Below, one piece after another: positions 37,708 through 46,796 of a stretch of DNA of 64,000 nt. The position numbers and the translations under genes are program-made. The first letter of the stretch is position 1, and the number at the start of each line of letters is the position of its first letter. This stretch comes from Anaerolineales bacterium. Lineage in GTDB: Bacteria; Chloroflexota; Anaerolineae; 4572-78; J111. Where the stretch lies: contig JABTUK010000003.1 in assembly GCA_015075405.1 (NCBI GenBank), forward strand, positions 310,001-374,000, read 5' to 3'. The notes beneath the pieces were generated by a model. That model searched no databases. It saw only the letters and a list, made by a program, of their open reading frames with translations, and was not told the DNA's origin.

Positions 37708-39588
37708 ATGAAACAACAATTCTGGCTTCCCCTTATTCTGACCCTCCTGCTGACCGGCTGCGGTGTGGCCGAGGCTCACCCGCAGACGCTCGCGCGGCTT
37801 GACGATACCGCCTGGCCCACCCCCCAACCGGCAGCGGCGCTGCCAACACCGACGCCTTTCCCCAAAATCAGCCTGGCCGACCTGGGTACGCCGACGCCAA
37901 CGCCCGCTGTATTACTGGAGGAATCCGGGGTCGCGGTTCAAATCGAATCAACCCCACTGCCCGAAGCTGGGGCAAAAGCTCCGGTTCAGACCCCGGTTCA
38001 AAATGCCGCGGAAAGTTATGAGGCTATCGCCGTTGCCGCTCAAAACAATGAGGCAACGACCACGCTGCTTGCAACACCTCTGCCCGCCCGCATGCTTCAC
38101 CCCCCGGCCGACCTTCGCCCCGGCCCTGGTCCGGCTTACGCCCCCATTGACACCCTTTCCGACGATCAGGCCAAGATCGAGGTGCTGGCGGTGGACCAGA
38201 GCCGCCAGTGGGCATTGGTCAAACCGGAGCACAGCGGAGCCGGCTGGATGGCCCTGACCGACCTGACGGTGACGGGTCAAGTGAGCGCTGCTCCGGCGGC
38301 GGTCACCACCTGGATTGCCAGCAACGGCTTGATTTTGCGCAGCGGCCCCGGCATCTACTTTGCCGAAATCGGCCCCATTCCGACCCACAGCCTGATGCTG
38401 GTACACGGCCTCAACGAGAACCGGAGTTGGGCGCTGCTGCAACCCGTTCTGGGTGGTGGGCAGGGCTGGCTGCCATTGCAATTCCTCACCCCGTCTGTCC
38501 CACCAGCAGAACTGCCCATTATAAAGGATGAAGGCGGAGGGATGAAGGATGAAAATAAATCTCCAATCTCCAATCTCCAATCTCCAATCTCCAACCCCCA
38601 CCTGGTTTTTCAGCTTTCCAGCGGCGGCGATATTATGGTCATCAACCCCGCTGGCACGGGGCTGCGCCGCCTGACCTCCGGCCTGGACCCGGCCTTGTCG
38701 CCCGATGGGCGGCAGGTGGCTTTCACCCGTTGGGCCGGCGAAACCGGCTCGCTGTGGGTCATCAACCTGGATGGGACGAATGAACGGCAGGTCTCAGAGT
38801 TTACCAAGCAGGCCAAAGGCCCCACCTGGTCGCCCGACGGCAGCCAGATTGCCCTTAATTTCCAGCACGGCGGCCGGCTGGATTCCAAAAGCGAGTGCGC
38901 CAATGTGCTGCGAAATCCCAACCCGGCCATCCCCTGGAACGCCGACGTGCCGACCGATCAATCCGGCGATCCGAAGGTTAAAATCCACGTGAATGAGGAT
39001 GCTGAAGTGGAGGCCCTGCTCTGCTGGAAACTGCCGCCGGACCCCCATTGGGGCTTGCAGGTGGTCAACCTGGCCGACGGCCACACCGAAGACGTGGACG
39101 GCGGCACGTATGCCTTCCACCCGGCCTGGGACCCGGCCCAACCCTGGCGGATTATTTCGGATGGGGGCATGGGTCTGGTCGAGGCGGATGTCAACCAGAA
39201 AACCGCCCGCCGTTTGACCGACGAAATCGGGGACAGTTCGCCCGCCTTCTCGCCCGATGGCCGCTATCTGGCCGTGACGATGGCTCAGGGCGGCGGGACT
39301 GACATCTTCCGTTTGAACCGCGATGGCAGCGGCCGGGTGCGCCTGACCAAAACTCCCTTGTGGGTCACCGCCACGCCCGACAAAGCCAAACCCTGGCACA
39401 ATGTCGCCCCCACCTGGTCGCCGGATGCTTCGCAAATTGCTTTTCTGACCGACCGCGCCGGTCGCTGGGAGATCTGGGTGATGAACGCCGATGGCGGCAA
39501 CCCGCAGCCAATGTTCCCGGCTGAGGTGAACGCGCAGCTCAATTTTGTTTATAATTTTGTGGATGAACAGGTTTTGAGCTGGCGCTGA
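37708..39588 (+). CDS. Lipoprotein with SH3b domains and a TolB-like beta-propeller
   Basis: Start ATG 37708, preceded by AAGGTGAC, gives MKQQFWLPLILTLLLTGCG, a clear lipobox with Cys18 (626 aa). The alternative start at 37612 would add a low-complexity tail before the signal peptide. Then a Pro/Thr-rich linker, two SH3b-like modules (DLRPGPGPAYAPIDTL and GLILRSGPGIYFAEIGPI) and, from about 310, a WD40/TolB propeller with repeated SPDGRQVAFTRW, SPDGSQIALNF, SPDGRYLAVTM and SPDASQIAFLTD blades. Probably outer-surface, binding peptidoglycan or glycans and protein partners; role unknown. A period-7 insert (38519-38600) lies in frame between the two parts. Confidence 0.88.
   Translation: MKQQFWLPLILTLLLTGCGVAEAHPQTLARLDDTAWPTPQPAAALPTPTPFPKISLADLGTPTPTPAVLLEESGVAVQIESTPLPEAGAKAPVQTPVQNAAESYEAIAVAAQNNEATTTLLATPLPARMLHPPADLRPGPGPAYAPIDTLSDDQAKIEVLAVDQSRQWALVKPEHSGAGWMALTDLTVTGQVSAAPAAVTTWIASNGLILRSGPGIYFAEIGPIPTHSLMLVHGLNENRSWALLQPVLGGGQGWLPLQFLTPSVPPAELPIIKDEGGGMKDENKSPISNLQSPISNPHLVFQLSSGGDIMVINPAGTGLRRLTSGLDPALSPDGRQVAFTRWAGETGSLWVINLDGTNERQVSEFTKQAKGPTWSPDGSQIALNFQHGGRLDSKSECANVLRNPNPAIPWNADVPTDQSGDPKVKIHVNEDAEVEALLCWKLPPDPHWGLQVVNLADGHTEDVDGGTYAFHPAWDPAQPWRIISDGGMGLVEADVNQKTARRLTDEIGDSSPAFSPDGRYLAVTMAQGGGTDIFRLNRDGSGRVRLTKTPLWVTATPDKAKPWHNVAPTWSPDASQIAFLTDRAGRWEIWVMNADGGNPQPMFPAEVNAQLNFVYNFVDEQVLSWR
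38519..38600. repeat. Period-7 repeats inside the propeller lipoprotein gene
   Basis: AAGGATG, AAGGCGG, AGGGATG and AAGGATG are followed by five tandem ATCTCCA units. Unlike most sites here the two halves are not complementary, so two different heptamer families were placed side by side. They encode the hinge KDEGGGMKDENKSP and SNLQSPISNP. Confidence 0.88.
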
Positions 39589-39597
39589 TCTAAACGA

Positions 39598-39638
39598 AAC
39601 AGCGCTCCACTGATTAGGTGGGGCGCTGTTTTTATTTG
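39598..39638 (+). terminator. Rho-independent terminator after the efflux/propeller operon
   Basis: AACAGCGCTCCAC (39598-39610) pairs with GTGGGGCGCTGTT (39618-39630), 13 bp with one G-T pair and a 7-base loop, followed by TTTATTT. It starts 10 bases after the stop codon. The 186 bases after it, up to 39824, show no gene. Confidence 0.9.
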
Positions 39639-39824
39639 CTCAGCTTTGACTGCCATTGACGAGTTTCTACAGATGGCTCTCCTGCCCAAAATGGTTTGAT
39701 AGAGTAAAAGCTTATAGGCTACATTTTGTTTGTTAGGACGCTTTTCAGGATTTCAGGCGACAACATACTCAGTGTATTATCTCGCTCGAAACACCAGTCA
39801 GGAAGCTAAAGAAATTGGATTAGG

Positions 39825-40106
39825 CTAATCCGCTTCATCCAATTTCTTGACTGCATCCAGGTTGAAGCCCTTGATCACCAGCCAGGCTCCCATCACAAGT
39901 TCCTGCGGCGCCAACACCATTTGTAAATAAAACCCATAGCCAGTATCCAGGTGGAAAAAATGCAACAGGGCGTAAGCAGAATAGGGGACCACGCCGACCA
40001 GGCCCCAGATGGTCAACCAGCGGGGAATCAGTCGGGTGCGGTAGAATTTGAGGCATTGCACAGACCCTTTTAAGAAATTCTCACGCAAAGACGCCAAGAA
40101 CGCCAA
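39825..40106 (-). pseudogene. C-terminal fragment of a DUF4386-type membrane protein
   Basis: 93 codons. The part LIPRWLTIWGLVGVVPYSAYALL and LAPQELVMGAWLVIKGFNLDAV matches the last two membrane segments and C-terminal tail of DUF4386 proteins, which are normally about 230 aa with six to seven helices. The first 14 residues (MAFLASLRENFLKG) come from the GCCAAGAACGCC repeat at 40082-40137, so the gene's 5' part was replaced or lost there. Probably dead. Confidence 0.7.
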
Positions 40107-40137
40107 GATATTAAAAAAACTTTGCGGCTTTGCGCGA
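40082..40137. repeat. Dispersed inverted repeat (GCCAAGAACGCC type)
   Basis: CGCAAAGACGCCAAGAACGCCAAG is followed by an A-rich centre and CTTTGCGGCTTTGCGCG, partly complementary. Similar to the element at 32372-32455. It marks the breakpoint of the DUF4386 fragment and lies 110 bases upstream of the flavoprotein gene. Confidence 0.7.
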
Positions 40138-40249
40138 GATACTTTTAGGGAACATCTCGTTGACCCCTACAGATTTTAATAAATTTAGCCAACAGACCGG
40201 CTTTGCTTTATAATTCCCAAAATGATCAAGCTGAGAGAGGCAGCCCTGC

Positions 40250-42301
40250 ATGAGCAACCCTTTCGACATTCTGTTTGAGCCGGTGCGGATTGGCCCGGTG
40301 GTCGCCCCGAATCGTTTCTATCAAGTGCCGCACTGCAACGGCCTGGGCTATCGTATGCCCCAGGCCCTGGCCGCGATGCGGGGCATCAAGGCCGAAGGCG
40401 GCTGGGGCGTGGTCTGCACCGAGGAAGTCGAAATCCATCACAGCAGCGATTTGTCGCCCTACATCGAGGGCCGGCTGTGGGCCGACGAAGACATCCCGGC
40501 CATGCAGCGCATGGTCGAGGCGGTTCACCGGCACGGGGCGCTGGCCGGCATCGAACTGACCCACAACGGCTACGACGCCTCGAATTTAACCTCGCGGACG
40601 CCGCCGTTGGGGCCGCGCTCCATGAGCGTCTTTGGCGGCAGCGGCTTCGACCCGGTGCAGGCTCGCCGGGCCGACAAAGAGGACATCCGTAACGTGCGGC
40701 GCTGGCATCGGGCGGCGGCGCTGCGGGCCAGGCACGCTGGCTTTGATATTATCTACTGTTACGCCGGCCACAGCATGAGCCTGGCCATGCACTTTTTAAT
40801 CCGCCGTTACAACGACCGCACCGACGAGTATGGCGGCAGCCTGGAAAACCGGGTGCGCCTGCTGCGCGAACTGATCGAGGATACCAAAGAAGCGGTGGGC
40901 GACACTTGCGCTATCGCGGTGCGGCTGGCCGTGGATGAACTGCTCGGCGAGGAGGGGCTGACCAGCCAGGGCGAAGGCCATGATGTGGTGGCGATGCTGG
41001 CCGAACTGCCCGACCTGTGGGATGTGAACATCAGCAATTGGAGCCACGACTCGGCCACCTCGCGCTTTGAAAAAGAGGGCTTTCAAGAGCCGTACATCGC
41101 CTTTGTCAAAACGCTGACCAGCAAGCCGGTCGTCGGCGTGGGCCGCTACACCTCGCCCGAAGCGATGGTCTCGGCCATCCGGCGCGGGGTGATGGATTTG
41201 ATCGGCGCGGCCCGGCCGTCCATTGCCGACCCCTTTCTGCCGCAAAAAATCAAAGAAGGCCGGATCGAGGATATCCGCGAATGTATCGGCTGCAATATCT
41301 GCGTGACCGGCGACACGCGCTATGTACCTATCCGCTGCACCCAAAACCCGACCATGGGTGAAGAATGGCGGCGCGAGTGGCATCCTGAAATTATTGCGCC
41401 CAAAAAGAGCGACCGGCCGGTGCTGGTGGTCGGCGGTGGGCCGGCCGGGTTGGAGTGCGCTCGCGCCCTGGGCCAGCGCGGCTATGAGGTCGCCCTGATC
41501 GAAGCCCGCCGCGAGTTGGGCGGACGCGTGGCCCTGGAGTCAAAACTGCCCGGCCTGCGCGAGTGGCGGCGGGTGCTGGATTGGCGGCTGACCCAAATCC
41601 AGAAGCTAAAAAACATCTCGGTTTATCCCGGCAGCCCCATGACCGCCAGCGAGGTTTTGGAGGCAGGCTATCCTCATGTCATCCTGGCAACCGGGGCGCA
41701 GTGGCGGCGCGACGGCCTGGGCCGCACTTTATGGCAGCCCATCCCCGGCCACGATTTGCCCCATATCTTCACCCCGGACGACCTCATGGCCGAGCGGCTG
41801 CCGGCTGGCCGGGTGGTGCTGTTTGATGACGACCATTATTACATGGGCGGCGTGCTGGCCGAACTCTTGGTTCGCCAGGGCTGCCAGGTGACGCTGGTCA
41901 CGCCTGCGCCGCTGGTTTCTTATTGGACGCAGTTCACTCTGGAACAGGAACGCATCCAGCGCGGCCTGATGAGCCTGGGTGTTGGCTTGCAGCCCCAGCA
42001 CGCGCTGCAAGCGATCCAGCCTGAGGCTGTCACCCTGGCTCATACTGTTTCCGGAGCTACCACTGAACTGCCCTGCGAGGCCGTTGTGCTGGTCACGGAC
42101 CGCCAGCCCAACGATGCCTTGTACCAGGCGCTCAAACCGGCCCTGGCCGAAGGCGTTTTGCAATCGCTGCGGGTCATCGGCGACGCCGAAGCGCCCAACA
42201 TTATCGCCCAGGCCGTCTTTGCCGGTCATCTGGCCGCCCGCGAGTTTGACGACCCCCCCAGCGATGAAACGCCGTTTCGGATTGAGCGGGTGACGGTGTA
42301 G
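40250..42301 (+). CDS. Trimethylamine/dimethylamine dehydrogenase-like iron-sulfur flavoprotein
   Basis: 683 aa, three domains. A TIM barrel of the Old Yellow Enzyme family begins FDILFEPVRIGPVVAPNRFYQVPHCNGLG; Cys29 sits where TMADH attaches its FMN (6-S-cysteinyl-FMN). A 4Fe-4S motif CIGCNIC uses Cys345, 348, 351 and 363, almost the spacing of TMADH. An ADP/NAD-binding module (VLVVGGGPAGLECARALG near 391) and a second Rossmann part follow. Family members oxidatively demethylate amines or oxidise histamine and pass electrons to an ETF. Substrate is not settled; no ETF genes are in view. Ribosome site GAGAGAGG. Confidence 0.88.
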   Translation: MSNPFDILFEPVRIGPVVAPNRFYQVPHCNGLGYRMPQALAAMRGIKAEGGWGVVCTEEVEIHHSSDLSPYIEGRLWADEDIPAMQRMVEAVHRHGALAGIELTHNGYDASNLTSRTPPLGPRSMSVFGGSGFDPVQARRADKEDIRNVRRWHRAAALRARHAGFDIIYCYAGHSMSLAMHFLIRRYNDRTDEYGGSLENRVRLLRELIEDTKEAVGDTCAIAVRLAVDELLGEEGLTSQGEGHDVVAMLAELPDLWDVNISNWSHDSATSRFEKEGFQEPYIAFVKTLTSKPVVGVGRYTSPEAMVSAIRRGVMDLIGAARPSIADPFLPQKIKEGRIEDIRECIGCNICVTGDTRYVPIRCTQNPTMGEEWRREWHPEIIAPKKSDRPVLVVGGGPAGLECARALGQRGYEVALIEARRELGGRVALESKLPGLREWRRVLDWRLTQIQKLKNISVYPGSPMTASEVLEAGYPHVILATGAQWRRDGLGRTLWQPIPGHDLPHIFTPDDLMAERLPAGRVVLFDDDHYYMGGVLAELLVRQGCQVTLVTPAPLVSYWTQFTLEQERIQRGLMSLGVGLQPQHALQAIQPEAVTLAHTVSGATTELPCEAVVLVTDRQPNDALYQALKPALAEGVLQSLRVIGDAEAPNIIAQAVFAGHLAAREFDDPPSDETPFRIERVTV

Positions 42302-42317
42302 TACCGACAATGAAAAG

Positions 42318-42395
42318 TTGGGGAACTCGTAGGAACTCATAGGAACTCAACCACAAGTTCCCCTGAGTTCCCACGAGTTCCCACGAGTTATTCCC
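42318..42395. repeat. 10-bp tandem repeats as an inverted pair
   Basis: Three units of GGAACTC(G/A)TA-type sequence are followed by three units of GTTCCC(C/A)(T/C)GA-type sequence, complementary to the first group. It fills most of the gap before the aldo/keto reductase; related to the run at 25848-25898. Confidence 0.85.
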
Positions 42396-42410
42396 AAGGG
42401 AGATTTAAAA

Positions 42411-43301
42411 ATGAAATACCGTCAGTTGGGTAAAACCGATTTGAATGTTTCGGTGATTGGGGTGGGCACATGGCAGTTTGGCGGGGAGTGGGGCAAAGCC
42501 TTTACCCCGGAAGAGGTCAAAGGGCTGTTGGGCCGGGCCGGAGAGTTGGGCCTCAATCTGATTGACACCGCCGAGTGCTACGGCGACCACCTGTCGGAGG
42601 CGCTCATCGGGCAGGCGATTGAGGGCGAGCGCGACAGGTGGATCATTGCCACCAAGTTTGGCCACAAATTCCCCGGCCCCTTTGAGCGGATTGACCAGTG
42701 GTCGCCCCAGGAAGTGCAGCAGCAGTTGGAAGACTCGCTGCGGGCGCTGCGCACCGAGACGATTGACCTGTACCAGTTTCATTCGGGCAGCGACCAGGTG
42801 TTTGACCAGGAGGCGTTGTGGAGTATGCTTCAGCGGCAAATTCAGGCCGGGAAAATCCGTTATTTGGGCCTTTCGGTCAGCAGCCGGATTGACCCGCTCT
42901 ACCAAATCCAACGCGCCGCCGAGGTGGGCGTCAGCGCCATTCAAATTATCTACAACCGCCTGGAACGCAGCCCGGAGGAGAAGATTTTTCCGGTGTGCCA
43001 GGAGCAAAACCTGGGCGTGCTGGCCCGCGTGCCGTTGGCCAGCGGGTTGTTGAGCGGCAAATACCAACCCGGTACAGCCTTCACCCAACCCGACGATGTC
43101 CGCTCGCGCCAGGATCAGGCCGATATTCAAACCAAGCTCAAGCAGGTGCAGGAGATTCAGCAAAACGAAGCGCCGCCCGACGTGCCGCTGGCAGCCTGGG
43201 CGTTGGCCTGGTGTTTGCAGCATCCGGCCGTCAGCGCGGTGATTCCCGGCTGCAAAACCATCGAGCAGGTTGAACTCAACGCCAGCGCTGCCGACCTTTA
43301 A
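42411..43301 (+). CDS. Aldo/keto reductase
   Basis: 296 aa, a complete AKR barrel. Start motif MKYRQLGKTDLNVSVIGVGTW; catalytic tetrad Asp52 (LIDTAECYG), Tyr57, Lys82 (IIATKFGHK) and His124 (LYQFHSG); cofactor-binding end SAVIPGCKTIEQVELN. NADPH-dependent reduction of an aldehyde or ketone is expected; substrate unknown. Ribosome site AAGGGAGA. It lies between the flavoprotein and deacetylase genes, with repeats on both sides, so an operon is doubtful. Confidence 0.93.
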   Translation: MKYRQLGKTDLNVSVIGVGTWQFGGEWGKAFTPEEVKGLLGRAGELGLNLIDTAECYGDHLSEALIGQAIEGERDRWIIATKFGHKFPGPFERIDQWSPQEVQQQLEDSLRALRTETIDLYQFHSGSDQVFDQEALWSMLQRQIQAGKIRYLGLSVSSRIDPLYQIQRAAEVGVSAIQIIYNRLERSPEEKIFPVCQEQNLGVLARVPLASGLLSGKYQPGTAFTQPDDVRSRQDQADIQTKLKQVQEIQQNEAPPDVPLAAWALAWCLQHPAVSAVIPGCKTIEQVELNASAADL

Positions 43302-43332
43302 CCCCAGGAGTCCAAAGCTTGCTTTGGCTTCA

Positions 43333-43432
43333 TGAGGCGAAGAGGCGAGGACGCGAGGAGGCGAAGACGCGGAGATGCGAGGAGGCGAGGACGCGAAGAA
43401 TCTTTCGCCTCCTCGCCTCACTTCTCATCGCG
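43333..43432. repeat. Period-8 GAGGCGA-type repeats with inverted copy
   Basis: About nine units like GAGGCGAA, GAGGCGAG and GACGCGAG are followed by TTTCGCCTCCTCGCCTCACTTCTC, the complement. The hairpin lies between the aldo/keto reductase and the deacetylase gene. Confidence 0.85.
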
Positions 43433-43457
43433 TCTTTAGTTATGAAGGGAAATAGTG

Positions 43458-44315
43458 ATGCCATCAACCAATCAAACCAACGGCCTGCTCGGCTATCCCG
43501 CCGACGCCCGCCTGCTCATTATCAATACCGATGATTTTGGCATGAGCCATTCCATCAATGAAGCGGTCATCGAGACGATCAGGCATGGGGCAGCCAGCTC
43601 GTGTACGTTGATGGTTCCTTGTCCCTGGGCTTTGCACGCGATGCACCTGCTGCGGGAAAATCCCGACATCGCCTTTGGGGTGCATTTAACGGCAGTCAGC
43701 GAGGCGATCTATTATCGCTGGGGGCCGGTGGTATCAAAGGAGAAAGTTCCCTCGCTGGTAGACGAGGCCGGCTATTTCTACAGCGAGCCGCGCATCCCGG
43801 AGTTTCTGGCCCAGGTCAACCTGGCCGAACTGGAATTGGAATTTCGGGCGCAGATCGAAGCGGTGCTGGCCGCCGGACTAAAACCAACCCATATAGACAG
43901 TCACTGCGGCATCAACACGCGGGACGAAGCTGTTTTTGAGATGACCTTCGGGCTGGCCAGGGAGTATGGCCTGGCAATGCGGGTCGGCCCACCGCCTTTG
44001 ATCGAAAAGATCAAGCGCCAGGGGTTGCCGGTGCTTGATTACGAACTTTTGGACAGTTATGAGGTTGAAACTGGGGCCAAGCCCGACTATTACTTCCGGG
44101 GGCTGCGCCGGTTGCCGCCCGGCTTAAGCGAGTGGGCCATCCACCCCTCGCTGACCACCGGCGAACTCAAGGCCATTGGCAATAACTGGCCGGTGCGGCA
44201 GGCTGATTATGAATTTTTGATGTCGCCGGAAACCCGCGAGATCATCGCTCAGGAAGGGATTATTGTGTTGAATTACAAGCCCTTGCAGGAGGTGTGGCAG
44301 AGGCAGGGAGTTTGA
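43458..44315 (+). CDS. YdjC/ChbG-family carbohydrate deacetylase-like protein
   Basis: 285 aa from ATG 43458, eight bases after GAAGGGA (a GTG at 43455 is an alternative). The family removes N- or O-acetyl groups from oligosaccharides using a divalent metal. Visible: NTDDFGMSHSINEA with Asp25/Asp26 and His31, GVHLTAV with His76, and THIDSHCG with His145 and His149, the full metal and catalytic set. No signal peptide, so likely cytoplasmic, as for ChbG. Length is typical. Substrate cannot be told from the neighbours. Confidence 0.9.
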   Translation: MPSTNQTNGLLGYPADARLLIINTDDFGMSHSINEAVIETIRHGAASSCTLMVPCPWALHAMHLLRENPDIAFGVHLTAVSEAIYYRWGPVVSKEKVPSLVDEAGYFYSEPRIPEFLAQVNLAELELEFRAQIEAVLAAGLKPTHIDSHCGINTRDEAVFEMTFGLAREYGLAMRVGPPPLIEKIKRQGLPVLDYELLDSYEVETGAKPDYYFRGLRRLPPGLSEWAIHPSLTTGELKAIGNNWPVRQADYEFLMSPETREIIAQEGIIVLNYKPLQEVWQRQGV

Positions 44316-44337
44316 AATCGGTGAACGTGGCCCTAAA

Positions 44338-44515
44338 TCGCACCCTTCGATACGCCCTTCGCTTCGCTCATGGCTACTCAGGATGCGATAAAGATTACCA
44401 ACCAGCGCGACAAGGCTGGCCGTTGGTATTTCGCTTCGCTATGGTTACTCAGGATGCGATTATAAGCCGAAAATCATCCTGAGTAGGCCGAAGGCCGTAT
44501 CGAAGGGTGATTTTC
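44338..44515. repeat. REP-like repeats (CGAAGGGTG / CCTGAGTAG type)
   Basis: ACCCTTCGATACGCCCTTCGCTTCGCTC at 44341 and its complement-like CTGAGTAGGCCGAAGGCCGTATCGAAGGGTG at 44478-44508 could pair over a long range. Another copy (CCTGAGTAGCTCTGAGCGAAGCGAGGATTGTATCGAAGGGTG type) is at 58759-58803. No gene in 44316-44551. Confidence 0.75.
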
Positions 44516-44551
44516 TGGCTAATTCCAAACCCAGGTTGAATAAATGAGGAC

Positions 44552-45607
44552 TCACGGCAGAGGATGCCAGAGGAGCGAGAGGCCAATCGCCAGGGCGGTC
44601 AGCGCCGCGCCGACGATGGTAAAAATAACGCTGACTTCCATGAGTTCCTGCCGGGTAATCAGGTAGGTCGGCAGTTCCTCGAAGACTGCTTGCAGTTCAC
44701 CCGCGCTTTCAGCGGAGTAGTAAGTTCCGCCAGTCATTGCCGCAATTTGTTTCAACGTTTCTTCATCAATCCCCCGGCGAAAGCCGCCGCCCCCACCGCC
44801 AAAGCCACCGCCAAAGCCACCGCCAAAAGAATCACTGCCCCCAAACCCCAGGCTGCAATCCATCATTGAACCTTGTTCGGTGCCAAAGCCAATCGTATAA
44901 ACCCGGACGCCCCGGTCGGCGGCTTGCTGGGCCGCGTCTAAGGGGAAGACGCCGGCATTATTCGCGCCATCGGTCAGCAGGACGATAATATCCGATACAT
45001 AGACTCCTTCGGGGACAGGGGTTGGCTTAACGTCCGGTGACATGCCGGTTGTGGGGGCGACGCTGTCGTTTATTTCGGCAATCGCATCCAGCGACTTAAG
45101 AATGGCGCTGCCGATGGCCGTCCGGCGGGCGGTGTTCAGATTTTCGATGGCATCGTACAGAACTTCCTGGTCGGTGCTGGGCGGCTGGACCAACTCGGCG
45201 AAACCGGCGAAGGCGACGACGCCGATTTGGGTGCTGGAAGCCTGGCGCTGAATAAACGAGCGGGCCGCATCCTTAGCCGTCTCCAAACGGTTGGGCGGAA
45301 TATCGGTTGAGCACATACTCCGCGAGACATCCATGGCCAGGATGATGGTCGCCCGGCCGCTGGGTACGCTGACCGTCGTGACCGGGCGGGCCAGGGCCAG
45401 CACCAGGCTGGCCAGCGCCAGCAGAAACAGGGCAAAAGGCAGATGACGTCGCCAGCGCGATTGCTGCGGCAGCGCCTCGCGCACCAGGGCCAGGCTGGAA
45501 TAGCGCACCGCAAACGGCCGCCGCCGGCGCAGCACCCAAATATACACCGCCATCAGCAGCGGAATTAACCCCAGCAGCAGCAGCAGCCAGGGCCAGAGTA
45601 AGGTCAT
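44552..45607 (-). CDS. VWA-domain membrane protein, BatA-like (second VWA gene)
   Basis: 351 aa. Two N-terminal membrane helices (LLWPWLLLLLGLIPLLMAVY and LPFALFLLALASLVLALA), a von Willebrand A domain with MIDAS motif ILAMDVSRSM, and a last helix (VIFTIVGAALTALAIGLSLLW). A Gly/Phe-rich loop (GFGGSDSFGGGFGGGFGGGG) lies near residue 250. It is the last gene of a MoxR-DUF58-VWA-VWA cluster, a common set thought to assemble or repair surface or periplasmic proteins with the MoxR ATPase. A period-7 hairpin separates it from the first VWA gene. Confidence 0.9.
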   Translation of the reverse strand: MTLLWPWLLLLLGLIPLLMAVYIWVLRRRRPFAVRYSSLALVREALPQQSRWRRHLPFALFLLALASLVLALARPVTTVSVPSGRATIILAMDVSRSMCSTDIPPNRLETAKDAARSFIQRQASSTQIGVVAFAGFAELVQPPSTDQEVLYDAIENLNTARRTAIGSAILKSLDAIAEINDSVAPTTGMSPDVKPTPVPEGVYVSDIIVLLTDGANNAGVFPLDAAQQAADRGVRVYTIGFGTEQGSMMDCSLGFGGSDSFGGGFGGGFGGGGGGFRRGIDEETLKQIAAMTGGTYYSAESAGELQAVFEELPTYLITRQELMEVSVIFTIVGAALTALAIGLSLLWHPLP

Positions 45608-45624
45608 TGGTTAACTCCCAGATA

Positions 45625-45692
45625 TCTGGAGATTAGAGATTGGAGATTAAATCCCGTTTTTAATCTCCAATCTCCAATCTCCGATTTTCAGT
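45625..45692. repeat. GGAGATT heptamer hairpin between the VWA genes
   Basis: Units of (T)GGAGATTA/GAGATT run to a short turn (AAATCCCGTTTTT) and then ATCTCCA, ATCTCCA and ATCTCCG, the complement. The same heptamer family occurs at 46728-46785 and, in one orientation, at 38556-38594. Confidence 0.88.
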
Positions 45693-45697
45693 CCCCA

Positions 45698-46708
45698 CTA
45701 CGGCACGCGGCTAAACCAAAGCAGCGAAGATGTCCCGCCGATGAGCAAGACAAGGATGCCGAGACCGGCGAAAATAGAAGTGACTTCCATCTTTTCCGGT
45801 TTGACTACCAACTGTGGGGTGATATTTTCGTAAATGGCCTGTAGTTCTTCTTCGTTTTGAGCGTTGTAGTAAACGCCGCCGGTGATGCGGGCGATGCGTT
45901 GCAGCAGCCCTTCGTCGAGTTGGGTCTGGATGGTGAAGCCTTCGGCTTGAATGAGGGTTCCGGCCGTGCTGCCAACCCCAATGGGGTAGATACGCACCCC
46001 CCGGTCGGCGGCGGCCTGGGCGGCGGCGATGGGGTCGGGGTCGGTGTTGTTCTCGCCATCGGTCAGCAGGACAATAATGGCCGGCGTGTACGTTCCTGCC
46101 GGTAAGGGGGTTGGGCTGGGTAGAGGCGTCGGGGTGAGGTTATCAGCGGCGGGTGGGTCCGATTCGGCGTCGGCGGGGAAAATTGTCTTGAGGGCGGCAA
46201 AAATACCTTGTCCTACCGAAGTGCCTCGCTGCGGCGTTAGGCGATTGATGGTAGATAGAAGGGCGTCCGGGTCGTTGGTCGGCGTTTGGACCACAAAGCC
46301 GCCGTCACTAAAAGCGACAATGCCGATTTGAATTGTATTCGGCTGCTGCTCGATAAACTGCCGTGCTGCTGCTTTGGCCGCCTCCATGCGGGTCGGCTTT
46401 AAATCGTCGGCGGCCATGCTGCCGGAAACGTCAAAGCCCAGGATGACCGTGCCTTCGATCCGGGGCAGGTTGACGATAGTCTCTGGGCGGGCTATGGCCA
46501 GCAAGAGAATGGTCAGGCCGGCCAGGAAAAGGGCCGGTGGAATGTGGCGGCGCTGGCCCAATTGACGCCCCGCGCTCTCTTGCAACAGGCCCAACATGCC
46601 AAAATTCGCGGTCAGCCGCCGCCGTCGCTGTTGAATCCGCAGGTACAGCCAGATGAACAGCGGAATTAATAATAGTGATAAGAGCATGATGGGCCAGATG
46701 AATGACAT
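45698..46708 (-). CDS. VWA-domain membrane protein, BatA/BatB-like (first VWA gene)
   Basis: 336 aa from ATG 46708 (MSFIWPIMLLSLLLIPLFIW). A longer frame starting at 46879 would run through a repeat hairpin and overlap the DUF58 gene, so it is rejected. Membrane helix, Arg-rich stop (RIQQRRRR), second helix (ALFLAGLTILLLAIA), VWA domain with MIDAS ILGFDVSGSM and a terminal helix. A Pro/Thr loop (LTPTPLPSPTPLP) sits near the middle. Probably works with the other VWA protein and the MoxR ATPase. Confidence 0.9.
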   Translation of the reverse strand: MSFIWPIMLLSLLLIPLFIWLYLRIQQRRRRLTANFGMLGLLQESAGRQLGQRRHIPPALFLAGLTILLLAIARPETIVNLPRIEGTVILGFDVSGSMAADDLKPTRMEAAKAAARQFIEQQPNTIQIGIVAFSDGGFVVQTPTNDPDALLSTINRLTPQRGTSVGQGIFAALKTIFPADAESDPPAADNLTPTPLPSPTPLPAGTYTPAIIVLLTDGENNTDPDPIAAAQAAADRGVRIYPIGVGSTAGTLIQAEGFTIQTQLDEGLLQRIARITGGVYYNAQNEEELQAIYENITPQLVVKPEKMEVTSIFAGLGILVLLIGGTSSLLWFSRVP

Positions 46709-46727
46709 TGTGAATCCAGAGCTAAGT

Positions 46728-46785
46728 TTGGAGATTAAGGATTGGAGATTGGAGATTGAGTAATCTCCAATCTCCAATCCCCATT
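46728..46785. repeat. GGAGATT heptamer hairpin between DUF58 and VWA genes
   Basis: TTGGAGATTAAGGATTGGAGATTGGAGATTG followed, after a short turn, by ATCTCCAATCTCCAATCCCC. The tip is only about five bases, so a stem near 25 bp with a few mismatches can form just downstream of the DUF58 stop codon. Confidence 0.88.
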
Positions 46786-46796
46786 CATACAACCGT

